A stretch of 27,391 nucleotides of DNA, taken from the NCBI GenBank assembly GCA_023428245.1, contig JAEYYX010000023.1, positions 1 to 27,391 of the forward strand. The letters are read 5' to 3'. This stretch comes from Pseudomonadota bacterium. Its GTDB lineage: Bacteria; Myxococcota_A; Polyangia; Polyangiales; Polyangiaceae. Each line of letters opens with the position of its first letter. Position 1 is the first letter of the stretch. Below are positions 16,230 through 23,533 of this stretch, piece by piece. Made by a program: the position numbers and the translations under genes. The notes under the pieces were generated by a model. It was given only the letters and a program-made list of their open reading frames with translations, did no database searches and was not told where the DNA came from.

Positions 16230-16757
16230 TCACTCTCCCCGCACGCCCCAGCGGCGCGACGGAGCGCTTTGGCCTGCGCCGCTCATGCGCTTTTGGGCTG
16301 CCGGGAGCTCGAGGAGGGTCCAGGTGTCGATGCGGTCCTTGTCACGTCCGAGCTCCACGAGAAGCTCGAGGGCCAGCTCGGGCTCGATGAGCTCCAGAGC
16401 TCGGCCGGGGAGCTCAACGATGGCTCTGCGAGCTCCGAGTTCGACAGCGCCGTCCAGCATGCGCTGCACGACGTGAGAGAAGATCTGGGGGCTGAAGTCG
16501 CTCCGAGCGCCGGCTCCGATGATCAAGATTTGCTCGAAGCCCGTCTTCGGTCTCCCGGGGAGAACCTGCGCCTCGAGTAAGCTTCCTCGGATCTCGTCGC
16601 TCGCGATGCCAGCAGAGAGATGGCCCGCGAGGCGGTAGTCAATGAGCCCAACGGTCCCGATCGGTGGACGTTGGTCTTCGAAGAGCGGAAGGATCAGAAG
16701 CTCCTGAGTCACGAGATCCAGGACTCGAAGCTCCGGCGCGATGAAGCGAATCTCCAC
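16230..16757 (-). CDS. stand-alone peptidase M17 N-terminal domain protein
   Basis: Encodes 175 residues from a GTG with GAGGAG 7 bases upstream. The pattern resembles the N-terminal (macro-like) domain of leucyl aminopeptidase: LLILPLFEDQRPPIGTVGLIDYRLAGHLS, then a strand-loop LLEAQVLPGRPKTGFEQILIIGAGAR. The metal-binding catalytic domain of M17 enzymes is absent, so no peptidase activity is expected. It is the last gene of the rib-nusB cluster, 11 bases after nusB. In full-length enzymes the domain helps hexamer assembly; alone it may bind a nucleotide or a partner protein. That role is inference. Confidence 0.7.
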   Translation of the reverse strand: MEIRFIAPELRVLDLVTQELLILPLFEDQRPPIGTVGLIDYRLAGHLSAGIASDEIRGSLLEAQVLPGRPKTGFEQILIIGAGARSDFSPQIFSHVVQRMLDGAVELGARRAIVELPGRALELIEPELALELLVELGRDKDRIDTWTLLELPAAQKRMSGAGQSAPSRRWGVRGE

Positions 16758-16768
16758 CGGGCGTCTCC

Positions 16769-17224
16769 TCAGCGATCGAGTTCCGCGCGATCGAGATCGA
16801 CGCGGCCGAGATCGTCGGCGACCTTGGTGAGCACACCGTTGACGAACTTGCCGCTCTCTTCGGTACCAAACTTCTTGGCGAGCGAAACCGCCTCGTCGAT
16901 AGCGACAGAGCGCGGAATCTGCGCAGACTTGAGCTCGAAGGTCGCGAGCCGAAGTACGTTCCTATCCACTCGGGCCATGCGCTCGAGCCTCCAGTTCTGA
17001 CTCGCCGCGCGCACAGCTTCATCGATCTCGGAGAGCTCGTCCGTGACGCCGCGCGCGAGCTCATCGGCGTACTCCTTCGCCTCAGGATCCGCCGGGGTTT
17101 CGCGCCAAAAGCCCGAGATCACCTGCTCGATCGAGTTCGGCCCCGCCTCGAAGGCGTAGAGCATCTGGAGCGCCGCCTCGCGCGCCAGTGTACGGGCGCT
17201 CGTTCTATCGCTCTCAGAGCCCAT
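16769..17224 (-). CDS. nusB: transcription antitermination factor NusB
   Basis: Encodes 151 residues, the usual NusB length, and is all helical. Family features are TLAREAALQMLYAFE at the N-terminus, RNVLRLATFEL in the middle, and VAIDEAVSLAKKFG followed by KFVNGVLTKVAD at the C-terminus. NusB with NusE (S10) binds boxA RNA and supports antitermination in rRNA operons. Its ATG overlaps the end of ribH by 11 bases, indicating translational coupling; the ribH-nusB pairing is widely conserved in bacteria. Confidence 0.96.
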   Translation of the reverse strand: MGSESDRTSARTLAREAALQMLYAFEAGPNSIEQVISGFWRETPADPEAKEYADELARGVTDELSEIDEAVRAASQNWRLERMARVDRNVLRLATFELKSAQIPRSVAIDEAVSLAKKFGTEESGKFVNGVLTKVADDLGRVDLDRAELDR

Positions 17225-17708
17225 GGCTCTTCAACTTCCGACTCAAGCTGGCCATCTCGAGCGCGGTCACCGCCGCCTCAGCGCCCTTGTTCCCAGCCTT
17301 CGCTCCTGCTCGATCGAAGGCTTGTTCGAGAGTGTCCGTGGTGAGCACGCCGAAGATGGCCGGGACACCGGTGACCGAACCTGCGTGAGCGACACCACGC
17401 GCCGCCTCTCCCGCTACGTAATCAAAGTGCGCTGTGGCTCCGCGAATCACGCAGCCGAGCGCGACCACCGCATCGAACTTTCCGCTCTGGCACAGGCGGA
17501 GACAGGCAGGGGACAGCTCAAACGCACCCGGAACGCGCACGACCAAGACGTCAGCGCGGGCAACCCCGTGGCGAGCGAACGCCGACAGAGCTCCCTCGAG
17601 CAACTGGTCGACGACCAGCTCGTTGAAGCGGGTCGCGACGATAGCGAAACGGCTCCCGGTCGATCGAACGAGGTCGCCTTCGATAAGCAGAGGCAGCTCT
17701 TGGCTCAT
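17214..17708 (-). CDS. ribH: 6,7-dimethyl-8-ribityllumazine synthase
   Basis: Encodes 164 residues from the ATG at 17708; a GTG 18 bases upstream is an alternative. It condenses 3,4-dihydroxy-2-butanone 4-phosphate with the ribitylamino-uracil, the penultimate riboflavin step, as an icosahedral or pentameric enzyme. Family motifs are ATRFNELVVDQLLEGA, VVRVPGAFELS, ALGCVIRGATAHFDYV (with the catalytic histidine), GVLTTDTLEQAFDRAG and GNKGAEAA. It follows ribB by 60 bases and overlaps nusB. Confidence 0.96.
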   Translation of the reverse strand: MSQELPLLIEGDLVRSTGSRFAIVATRFNELVVDQLLEGALSAFARHGVARADVLVVRVPGAFELSPACLRLCQSGKFDAVVALGCVIRGATAHFDYVAGEAARGVAHAGSVTGVPAIFGVLTTDTLEQAFDRAGAKAGNKGAEAAVTALEMASLSRKLKSHGL

Positions 17709-17768
17709 TTGTCTTTCACGTTGCACGAGCTCCGGAAGGGACGCAAGGCCACCCTGGAGCTCTGTCAG

Positions 17769-18971
17769 TCAGCCCGCCTGGACCGCTCCCGCGTCGGGGA
17801 CAACGATCTCCGGTGCCCCGCCCAAGGGGACACTCTCGATCGAGAGTCCGTAGCCGCGGATGCCCGCGATCTTGCGGGGGTTGTTCGTGAGCAGGCGCAC
17901 CTCGTGGAGCCCAAGATCGCGGAGCACCTGCGCGCCAAGGCCGTATTCGCGCAGCGTTCCCGCCGGGCGCGTGCCCTCGGCCTGGAGATTCTGAGTGCTC
18001 TTCTGACGCTGGCTCAGCTCGAGGGAAATGTCCCCGCGCGGCGGGAGATAAACGATAACCCCGCGGCCCTCCGCTTCGATGGCGCGCATCGACTCAACAA
18101 GGCTGCGCCGCCCTTCGCTCGCGGTCGAGGAGAAGATATCTCCGAGCACCGAACCTCGATGCATGCGGCACAGAACCGAGCCGCCGCCGCTCAGATCACC
18201 CTTTACGAAGGCCAAAATCGGCTGGTCGTCGAGGGCAGCCTCGTAGTTGATGAGTCGCCAGGAGCTCTTGGTTTCGTCGAGCTCGATCTCGGTTTCTTCT
18301 TTGCGCGTGACGAAGGTCTCGGTCTGGAGCCGGTACGAGATCAAATCCGCGATCGTCAGGAGGCGCAGGCCATGAATCTTCGCGAACTCCTCGAGGTCGG
18401 GCATGCGCGCCATGTTCCCGTCGTCGCGCACGATCTCACAAATCACGCCCGCAGGGGTCAGCTCCGCCAACATCGCGAGATCGACTGAGCCCTCCGTTTG
18501 GCCGGCTCGGACGAGCACCCCGCCCCGTTTCGCCTTGAGCGGGAACACATGTCCTGGAACGACGAGGTCTGAGGGCCGCGCGTCGGGGCGGATCGCCGTA
18601 CGGATCGTGTGCGCGCGATCTTTCGCGCTGATGCCCGTGGTGACGCCGTGGCGCGCTTCAATGCTCACCGTAAAAGCCGTCCCCAGGGGAGGCCCCGCAC
18701 GACCCGGCGCCGTCATGAGCGGCAGATCGAGCTGTTCGATCTGCTTCTCGGTCATGGTCACACAGATCAGGCCGCGCCCGTAGAGCGCCATGAAGTTGAT
18801 CGCTTCGGGCGTGACGCGGTCGGCGGCGAGGCACAAATCCCCTTCGTTCTCCCGATCTTCATCGTCGACCAAGATCACCATCTTGCCGGCGCGGATATCG
18901 TCGATCGCTGCCTGAACGTTCTTGAGATGTTCTGGGCTGATATCTAAGCGCGTCGGCTCGTCCCGGCTCAT
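17769..18971 (-). CDS. ribB: DHBP synthase with degenerate GTP cyclohydrolase II domain (RibBX-like)
   Basis: Encodes 400 residues from the ATG at 18971, which has GGAAG 8 bases upstream. Another ATG is at 18986, and a longer frame to 19142 looks like leader. The N-terminal half (1-210) is complete DHBP synthase: DDEDRENEGD (36-45), RHGVTTGISAKDRA (107-120), GHVFPLKAK and TPAGVICEI. It makes 3,4-dihydroxy-2-butanone 4-phosphate from ribulose 5-phosphate. The C-terminal half aligns with GTP cyclohydrolase II, but the zinc motif is degenerate: MHRGSVLGDIFSSTASEG replaces the usual HSECLTGDVFGSLRCDCG. All three cysteines are gone, and the QEGRGIGL loop reads RGDISLEL. Only the YGLGAQVLRDLG and LLTNNPRK parts remain. 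This matches RibBX variants known in Proteobacteria. GTP cyclohydrolase II activity is unlikely. Confidence 0.92.
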   Translation of the reverse strand: MSRDEPTRLDISPEHLKNVQAAIDDIRAGKMVILVDDEDRENEGDLCLAADRVTPEAINFMALYGRGLICVTMTEKQIEQLDLPLMTAPGRAGPPLGTAFTVSIEARHGVTTGISAKDRAHTIRTAIRPDARPSDLVVPGHVFPLKAKRGGVLVRAGQTEGSVDLAMLAELTPAGVICEIVRDDGNMARMPDLEEFAKIHGLRLLTIADLISYRLQTETFVTRKEETEIELDETKSSWRLINYEAALDDQPILAFVKGDLSGGGSVLCRMHRGSVLGDIFSSTASEGRRSLVESMRAIEAEGRGVIVYLPPRGDISLELSQRQKSTQNLQAEGTRPAGTLREYGLGAQVLRDLGLHEVRLLTNNPRKIAGIRGYGLSIESVPLGGAPEIVVPDAGAVQAG

Positions 18972-19144
18972 GCTGCGCGCTTCCATGGCGCTCAATTCGG
19001 GCCTTGGCAAGGGCTGGTCGGCCGAGTGAGGGCAGCAGAGTCCAGTGTCACCGCCCAAACGAGCCTCCGGCTCCACGGGGAGCCCCCCAGTGAAGCGAAA
19101 GTTCTTGACGGACTCGGACCTCTCGAAAAAAGTCCCGCCCACCC

Positions 19145-20764
19145 ATGACCCTGAGCCCCTCCGTCCGCTCCGCGCAAAAAAAGCTCAAGAAGCCCCCGTA
19201 TCCGGGCGTCGTCGGCGCGGCCTTCTGGTCCCTCGCAGAGCTCCGGATGCGAAGCTGGGATCGGGCGCTCGTCGATCTCGAAGAGACGCAGAAGAAGATG
19301 ATGCGCCTGGTCGCGGCCGCCAATGGTCCGAGCGACTACGGGCGCAAGCACGGGATTGACCGGACTTACTCCTACGAGCAGTGGAAGCGGAACGTCCCGC
19401 TCGCGGACTACGACTCCTATTTCCCTTACATCGAACGCATGATGCTCGGGGAGCACGACGTCCTCGTGAAGGGCGGCGTCACCTACTTCGGAAACAGCTC
19501 GGGGAGCTCGACCGGCGGCCGCTCGAAATTCTTGCCGATCACGCTGCAACAGATCGAGCTCACCAAGAAAGCGAGCGCTGACGCAGCTCAGCGCTACGTC
19601 GTCGCCCACCGCGATCTCGCCTTCACGAGCGGCTACCAGATCGCGATCCTGCCGCCCCCGAACTTCAAGCACCAAGGCCCGGTCATCGTCAGCAACAACC
19701 CTGCGATCATGAGCGTCCACATCCCGAAGATCGCGCAGCCGCTCCAGCTCCCCCGCGGCCCGATCAAGCTCGAAGCGGACATCAACACGAAGCTCGAGAA
19801 GATCGCCGCCGAGTACTTCGACTACGACATCTGCGGCATCGCCGGGACCACCTGCTGGTTCTCGCTCCTCTTCGACAAGGTCCTCGCCGAGGCAAAGAAG
19901 CGCGGTCTCCCCGGCAACACTGTCCAGGAGGTGTGGCCGAATCTGCGCGTCGGTTTTGGCGGCGGCGTCGCCGCGGGTCCCTACATCGACGTCATCCGCG
20001 AGCGCATCGGCAACCCGAACTTCCGCCTCGTCGACACTTACAACGCAACCGAAGGCGGCCTCTACGCATGCACGGATTTCACGGGTGAGCCCGGCATGCG
20101 CATGATTCCCGATCGCGGCGTCTTCTTCGAGTTTGTGAAGCTCGAAGAGTACGGCACAACCGACTCCCCGCGCCGCTATGCGCTGCACGAGGTTGAACAG
20201 AACCAAAACTACGTTCTCTACGTATCGACAGTGAGCGGCCTCTCAGCGTACCGGCTCGGCGACATCGTGCGTTTCCCGACCCTCTGGCCGCACCGCATGG
20301 AGTTCGCGGGACGGCTCTCCGGCTGCCTCTCGACGACCCAAGAGCTCACGACCCACGTCGAGATCCAGGAAGCCTTCGAGTACGCGCTCAAGAAGTTCCC
20401 GCGCACAACCCGCGACTACACCTGCGGAGCGGACGTCGGCGTGAACGGTACCGCGAAGAGCCGGTATAACCTGTTCGCCGAGTTCGAAGACGACGTCCCG
20501 GATTTCCCCGTCGATGCGTTCGCCGAAGCTTTCGATGAGGGCCTCTCGAAGGTCAATCGCGTCTACCGCGAACACCGCATCGGCGACGCGGCCATTCTTC
20601 GCGCCCGCTTCACGCCGATGCCGAAGGGTACCATCCAGCGCTTCATGGGCGAGGGAGCGCTGAACAACGTTCAAGCCAAGTTCCCGCGCATTCTGAGCGA
20701 CGCCCAGAAGGACCGCCTCCGTCAGCTCATCGAAAATCCTGGTTCGGTCTCGGCGGGTTCCTGA
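19145..20764 (+). CDS. GH3-family adenylating enzyme
   Basis: Encodes 539 residues, the length of plant GH3 acyl-acid amido synthetases (ANL-like superfamily). Visible motifs are the ATP-binding loop YFGNSSGSSTGG (about 114-125), TYNATEGGLYA (about 298-308, the A5-like acyl-adenylate motif) and YRLGDIVRF (A7-like, hinge). Plant members join jasmonate or auxin to amino acids. Bacterial members are widespread in Myxococcota and others, but most have no known substrate. It is divergent from ribB across 173 bases, and no acceptor or donor pathway is next to it. It probably forms an amide of an unknown carboxylic acid in the cytoplasm. Confidence 0.88.
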   Translation: MTLSPSVRSAQKKLKKPPYPGVVGAAFWSLAELRMRSWDRALVDLEETQKKMMRLVAAANGPSDYGRKHGIDRTYSYEQWKRNVPLADYDSYFPYIERMMLGEHDVLVKGGVTYFGNSSGSSTGGRSKFLPITLQQIELTKKASADAAQRYVVAHRDLAFTSGYQIAILPPPNFKHQGPVIVSNNPAIMSVHIPKIAQPLQLPRGPIKLEADINTKLEKIAAEYFDYDICGIAGTTCWFSLLFDKVLAEAKKRGLPGNTVQEVWPNLRVGFGGGVAAGPYIDVIRERIGNPNFRLVDTYNATEGGLYACTDFTGEPGMRMIPDRGVFFEFVKLEEYGTTDSPRRYALHEVEQNQNYVLYVSTVSGLSAYRLGDIVRFPTLWPHRMEFAGRLSGCLSTTQELTTHVEIQEAFEYALKKFPRTTRDYTCGADVGVNGTAKSRYNLFAEFEDDVPDFPVDAFAEAFDEGLSKVNRVYREHRIGDAAILRARFTPMPKGTIQRFMGEGALNNVQAKFPRILSDAQKDRLRQLIENPGSVSAGS

Positions 20765-20784
20765 GCGAAATCTCGGATCGAGCC

Positions 20785-21159
20785 TTAGCCGACTGTCGCC
20801 ACGCCATAGCGCGAGATTCGGCTATCGGCGGTGACGATTGTCAGTGAATTCCGGATCGCCTGAGCGATCAACAGCCGATCGAACGGATCTCGGTGATGCA
20901 TCGGGAGTGTCGCAAGGACGTCTGTGTCCTCACCCGAGACGCTCAGCTCGAGGATCCCTTGCTCAGCGAGATCGCCCCGAAATTCAGCCGGAATGGCCAG
21001 CTTACCTAGGGCTTCCTTGACGCGGATTTCCCAAAGCGTCGCCATGCTCACATAAAGCTCATTTTCTTCGCTCCTGATGAGCGCTCGCATCACGTCGCTG
21101 AGGCGCGGCGAATCACTCAGCCACCACAAGATCACATGCGTATCAAGCAAGAGACGCAT
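20785..21159 (-). CDS. vapC: PIN-domain toxin (VapC family)
   Basis: Encodes 124 residues. It is a PIN ribonuclease with acidic residues in LLLDTHVILWWL (Asp6), ATLWEIRVKEALGKL (Glu), HRDPFDRLLIAQA (Asp) and TADSRI (Asp). VapC toxins cleave tRNA or rRNA and arrest growth. The ATG at 21159 follows the antitoxin stop by two bases (TGAGCATG). The AAAGGACGAG before it doubles as the end of the antitoxin and the ribosome-binding site. A GTG at 21180 would overlap the antitoxin. It belongs to the 'WWL' PIN subgroup usually paired with Phd-like antitoxins. Confidence 0.93.
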   Translation of the reverse strand: MRLLLDTHVILWWLSDSPRLSDVMRALIRSEENELYVSMATLWEIRVKEALGKLAIPAEFRGDLAEQGILELSVSGEDTDVLATLPMHHRDPFDRLLIAQAIRNSLTIVTADSRISRYGVATVG

Positions 21160-21161
21160 GC

Positions 21162-21404
21162 TCACTCGTCCTTTGCGCACCCGTACGCAGCGGCAACGTC
21201 GGCGGGCAGCGTATCGAAGTCCTCGGCGATCTGGATCCTTCCCGCGAGCGTACCAGGCCGCCGGAACGCGCTTCCAGGCGCGACCCGCACGAGCTTGACC
21301 ACCGGCTTCCCTGCCCGGGCGATGATCACTTCTCCCCCAGCCAAGACGTGCTCGACCAAGGCCGACAGCTGGGCTTTGGCCTCACTGATCGTGTTGACGC
21401 GCAT
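21162..21404 (-). CDS. Phd/YefM-type antitoxin
   Basis: Encodes 80 residues from the ATG at 21404, with AGGAG 4 bases upstream. The N-terminal DNA-binding fold reads MRVNTISEAKAQLSALVEHV, followed by GEVIIARAGKPVVKLVRV, the Phd/YefM beta hairpin. The C-terminal part, with FDTLPADVAAAYGC, would wrap the toxin. These antitoxins bind both the toxin and their own promoter. It is directly upstream of and coupled to the PIN toxin gene. Confidence 0.93.
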   Translation of the reverse strand: MRVNTISEAKAQLSALVEHVLAGGEVIIARAGKPVVKLVRVAPGSAFRRPGTLAGRIQIAEDFDTLPADVAAAYGCAKDE

Positions 21405-21429
21405 GGGGCTCCTGTAGCACCAGCTTGCC

Positions 21430-21455
21430 GACCAGACCAGACCAGACCAGACCAG
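21430..21455. repeat. 5-bp tandem repeat upstream of the Phd antitoxin
   Basis: Five perfect GACCA units plus one base, starting 26 bases upstream of the antitoxin ATG. A repeat in this position would lie at the promoter or leader of the toxin-antitoxin pair. Unit gain or loss could change promoter spacing. Confidence 0.8.
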
Positions 21456-21568
21456 GCGGCACCAAACCACCCAATATCAAGGGTCGACGCCGCACCCACG
21501 CCGACGCCACACCCCCGCCTCTTCCCGGTCGGTGGTGCTGAGGGTAGCGGAGACCTCCTATCCTAACG

Positions 21569-22003
21569 TCACCGAGCCGCGAACGGATTCACCCAGCGGA
21601 GACCTTCGAATCGCCCGAAGTCTCCGTCGTTCGAGTAGACCTCGGCGTTGTGCTCGATAGCGTGAGCAGCGATCTGCACGTCCGTCGTCAGGTTTCCCCC
21701 CGTTCCCACCTGTTTCAGCAGACGAAAGGCGACGGTCATGTGCTGACTCCCGGGGACCAGCGATGCGACGTTCGGCTGCTCGAACCACCGTTGGACGCGT
21801 CCGATCGCTTCTTCAACCCCGAGCGGTTCGCGGAACACCTTGCGGCTGGTCACCAGGCGCAAAAACCCGAAGAGGCAGACAGGAGCAATGCCAACCGGGG
21901 CGTCACTATTCAAGACCTCCTCCCACCAGGCCTTCGCCCTCTCATGCTGGGGAAAGGCATCGATCTCTGCGTAGAGCAGAACGTTTACGTCCGGAATGAT
22001 CAT
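21569..22003 (-). CDS. PIN-domain toxin (second VapC-type)
   Basis: Encodes 144 residues. It starts MIIPDVNVLLYAEIDAFPQH with the first acidic residue Asp5; this DVNVLLYA form is a different PIN subgroup from the neighbouring toxin. Other acidic positions are in NLTTDVQIAAHAIEH and YSNDGDFGRF (about residues 115-130). HERAKAWWEEVL is the usual second helix. It is predicted to be a metal-dependent RNase that inhibits translation. Its ATG overlaps the stop of the upstream antitoxin gene (ATGA at 22000-22003), typical coupling of such pairs. Confidence 0.92.
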   Translation of the reverse strand: MIIPDVNVLLYAEIDAFPQHERAKAWWEEVLNSDAPVGIAPVCLFGFLRLVTSRKVFREPLGVEEAIGRVQRWFEQPNVASLVPGSQHMTVAFRLLKQVGTGGNLTTDVQIAAHAIEHNAEVYSNDGDFGRFEGLRWVNPFAAR

Positions 22004-22266
22004 GGAGCGCCGACGAGCCGCTCCATCGCGGCTTCCTCGTCGAGATCGTCGACCAAGCGGTTCAATGACGCTGAGTCGACGCCCGCGCGCAGAGAGGTCC
22101 TGTGCGCATGAACGCGAAACGGCTTCCGCACGACCTGACTCCCCTCCGGGGCGAGGCCGCGCCGCAAGGCATCATTGACGATCTGCTTGATCGGCCTGCG
22201 CTGTCGGTGAGCGGCGTCCTCGATCAGTCGCGCGACATCCGGCTCCAGAGTCAGCGTCGTCCGCAT
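22000..22266 (-). CDS. ribbon-helix-helix antitoxin (VapB-like)
   Basis: Encodes 88 residues. MRTTLTLEPDVARLIEDAAHRQ followed by IKQIVNDALRRGL is a ribbon-helix-helix fold that binds DNA as a dimer. The rest (45-88) is charged and likely unfolded without its toxin. Overlap with the PIN gene shows they are co-translated. A 12-bp palindrome lies 4 bases upstream of the ATG, a likely self-operator. There is no strong Shine-Dalgarno: the only GGAGG is about 15 bases away. Confidence 0.9.
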   Translation of the reverse strand: MRTTLTLEPDVARLIEDAAHRQRRPIKQIVNDALRRGLAPEGSQVVRKPFRVHAHRTSLRAGVDSASLNRLVDDLDEEAAMERLVGAP

Positions 22267-22270
22267 TCAA

Positions 22271-22282
22271 GCATCATGATGC
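22271..22282. promoter_or_regulatory. palindrome, likely antitoxin operator
   Basis: GCATCATGATGC is a perfect 12-bp palindrome immediately before the ribbon-helix-helix antitoxin start. Toxin-antitoxin pairs of this type repress themselves by binding palindromes at the promoter, so position and symmetry fit. Confidence 0.55.
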
Positions 22283-22340
22283 CTCCCCCATTGCGCGTCA
22301 AGATGCTCAACCGGAAAGCACGAGCTGCGCCGCTCCTCTC

Positions 22341-22370
22341 CCCGAGTCTCCCCGAGTCTCCCCGAGTCTC
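22341..22370. repeat. 10-bp unit repeated three times
   Basis: CCCGAGTCTC is repeated exactly three times between the ends of the ribE gene and the antitoxin gene; partial copies flank it. No coding role is seen. It may affect transcription into the toxin-antitoxin pair. Confidence 0.75.
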
Positions 22371-22380
22371 CCCGCGACTT

Positions 22381-22998
22381 TCAGCCGCTCGTGGCGGAGG
22401 CGAGGCGGGCCACGTAGCGCGCCAGCAGGTCAACCTCGATATTGACGCGACCTCCAACTCGGAGCTCGCCGAGGGTCGTGATGGTCTTCGTATGCGGGAT
22501 GACGAGAAAGCCTGCGACCGCTCCGAGCGCATCGTCCACGATCGAATTCACGGTAAGCGAGACGCCCGCGATCGCAAGCGATCCCTTCTCGGCAACAAGC
22601 GGCCCGAGCTCCTTCGGCAAGCGAATCTTGAGCTCGGTCATCTCTGCGCCGAGGTCGCGCACGCTCTCGACGGTCCCGACAGCGTCGACGTGCCCCGTAA
22701 CGATATGTCCGCCGAGCCGATCGCTCGCGCGCAGCGAACGCTCGAGGTTCACGTGCGACCCGACCACGAGATCGCCGAGTGTCGTCCGCGCAAACGTCTC
22801 CGGCGAAACGTCCGCGAAGAACACGCGCTCGGAGCTGCGCACCTCCTCACCGGTCACGGTCAAACACGCGCCAGAAACCGCGATCGACTCGCCGAGTTCG
22901 AGCTCGCCGAGCGGGTGCCGGATCCCGATTCTCTCACCTGTCTCTAACTTTTCCCGAAGGACCAGTTCTCCCGTACCGAGGACCAAACCCGTAAACAT
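22381..22998 (-). CDS. ribE: riboflavin synthase, alpha subunit
   Basis: Encodes 205 residues from the ATG that begins MFTGLV, the near-universal start of the family; a longer frame to 23046 is not needed. It dismutates two lumazine molecules into riboflavin plus the pyrimidine. There are two lumazine-binding halves. The first has VSGACLTVTG and FFADVSPETF, followed by GHIVTGHVD; the second has AGVSLTVNS and IPHTKTITTLG. The enzyme acts as a trimer in the cytoplasm. It is separated from ribB-ribH by about 3.4 kb with the GH3 gene and toxin-antitoxin pairs in between, so a once-continuous rib cluster may have been split. Only RibH and RibE, plus the DHBP half of RibB, can be seen here; ribA and ribD must lie elsewhere. 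Confidence 0.96.
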   Translation of the reverse strand: MFTGLVLGTGELVLREKLETGERIGIRHPLGELELGESIAVSGACLTVTGEEVRSSERVFFADVSPETFARTTLGDLVVGSHVNLERSLRASDRLGGHIVTGHVDAVGTVESVRDLGAEMTELKIRLPKELGPLVAEKGSLAIAGVSLTVNSIVDDALGAVAGFLVIPHTKTITTLGELRVGGRVNIEVDLLARYVARLASATSG

Positions 22999-23051
22999 CG
23001 CGAAGAGCTCTACCACGCCCGGCGCAAGAGACCGAACCTCGATCACCTTGC

Positions 23052-23093
23052 GGGCCCCGGTCCATCACCTCCGACGCAGTCCGGCCGAGCCTT
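23052..23093 (+). repeat. dispersed ~42-bp repeat, copy B
   Basis: Left block GGGCCCCGGTCCATCACC, nine variable bases, right block GTCCGGCCGAGCCTT (two differences from the other copies). It ends exactly at the stop codon of the LysR-type gene, so it lies 3' of that gene in antisense orientation. It is also upstream of ribE on the minus strand. Confidence 0.8.
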
Positions 23094-23407
23094 CAGCTGA
23101 GCTCATCTTCTCGAGCGGCGCGCCTCGACTGCGCCCCGGTTCCCTCCGAGCGCCCCGCCCCGAATGCGCCGCGCGCCTCGTCCACCAGGCGTAAAATCTC
23201 CCGCGCCCGCCCAAGAAACAGACGCCCACTCGGCAGGAGCCTCATCCCCTTCGGGGTGCGCTCAAAGAGAGGCACCCCGAGCTCGCCTTCGAGCTCGCGG
23301 ATTTGGCGCGTGAGCGGCGGCTGGGAAATATGGAGCCGGCGCGCGGCGCGCGTGAGGTGTTCCTCTTCGGCGACGGCGACGAAAGACTCGAGCTGGGCGA
23401 GGCTCAT
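23093..23407 (-). CDS. minimal LysR-type regulator (DNA-binding domain only)
   Basis: Encodes 104 residues. Residues 1-60 are a complete LysR helix-turn-helix: MSLAQLESFVAVAEEEHLTRAARRLHISQPPLTRQIRELEGELGVPLFER. TPKGMRLLPSGRLFLGRA begins the linker helix. The effector-binding domain (about 200 residues) is missing. The gene ends in a clean TGA after a charged tail, with no frameshifted remnant visible downstream, so it looks like a real small protein or an old deletion. It is divergent from map. A perfect LysR-type T-N11-A site lies between them. It may bind DNA without a co-inducer. Confidence 0.85.
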   Translation of the reverse strand: MSLAQLESFVAVAEEEHLTRAARRLHISQPPLTRQIRELEGELGVPLFERTPKGMRLLPSGRLFLGRAREILRLVDEARGAFGAGRSEGTGAQSRRAAREDELS

Positions 23408-23429
23408 AGGGGCTGAAGTTTAGCACGAA

Positions 23430-23464
23430 GCGCGCGCCGTCGCCCGGGCGCGCGCCGTCGCCCG
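23430..23464. repeat. 17-bp direct repeat in the lysR-map gap
   Basis: GCGCGCGCCGTCGCCCG occurs at 23430-23446 and 23448-23464, an 18-base period. It lies just upstream of the LysR-type gene start (23407) and could affect its promoter. Confidence 0.75.
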
Positions 23465-23533
23465 CACCCGCGCGCTGTCACGAAAGCGCACGAATGCTCG
23501 ACCCTGCGCCTCGGGGGCGCGCCACGCGAACCG

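Noticed and set aside
18972..19144. FMN riboswitch upstream of ribB
   Set aside because: I looked for the conserved RFN elements (GGGTGAAATTCCC and similar) on the minus strand and found none in the short gap to the GH3 gene.
21430..22370. CRISPR array suggested by short tandem repeats
   Set aside because: The units are 5 and 10 bases with no spacers and no cas genes.
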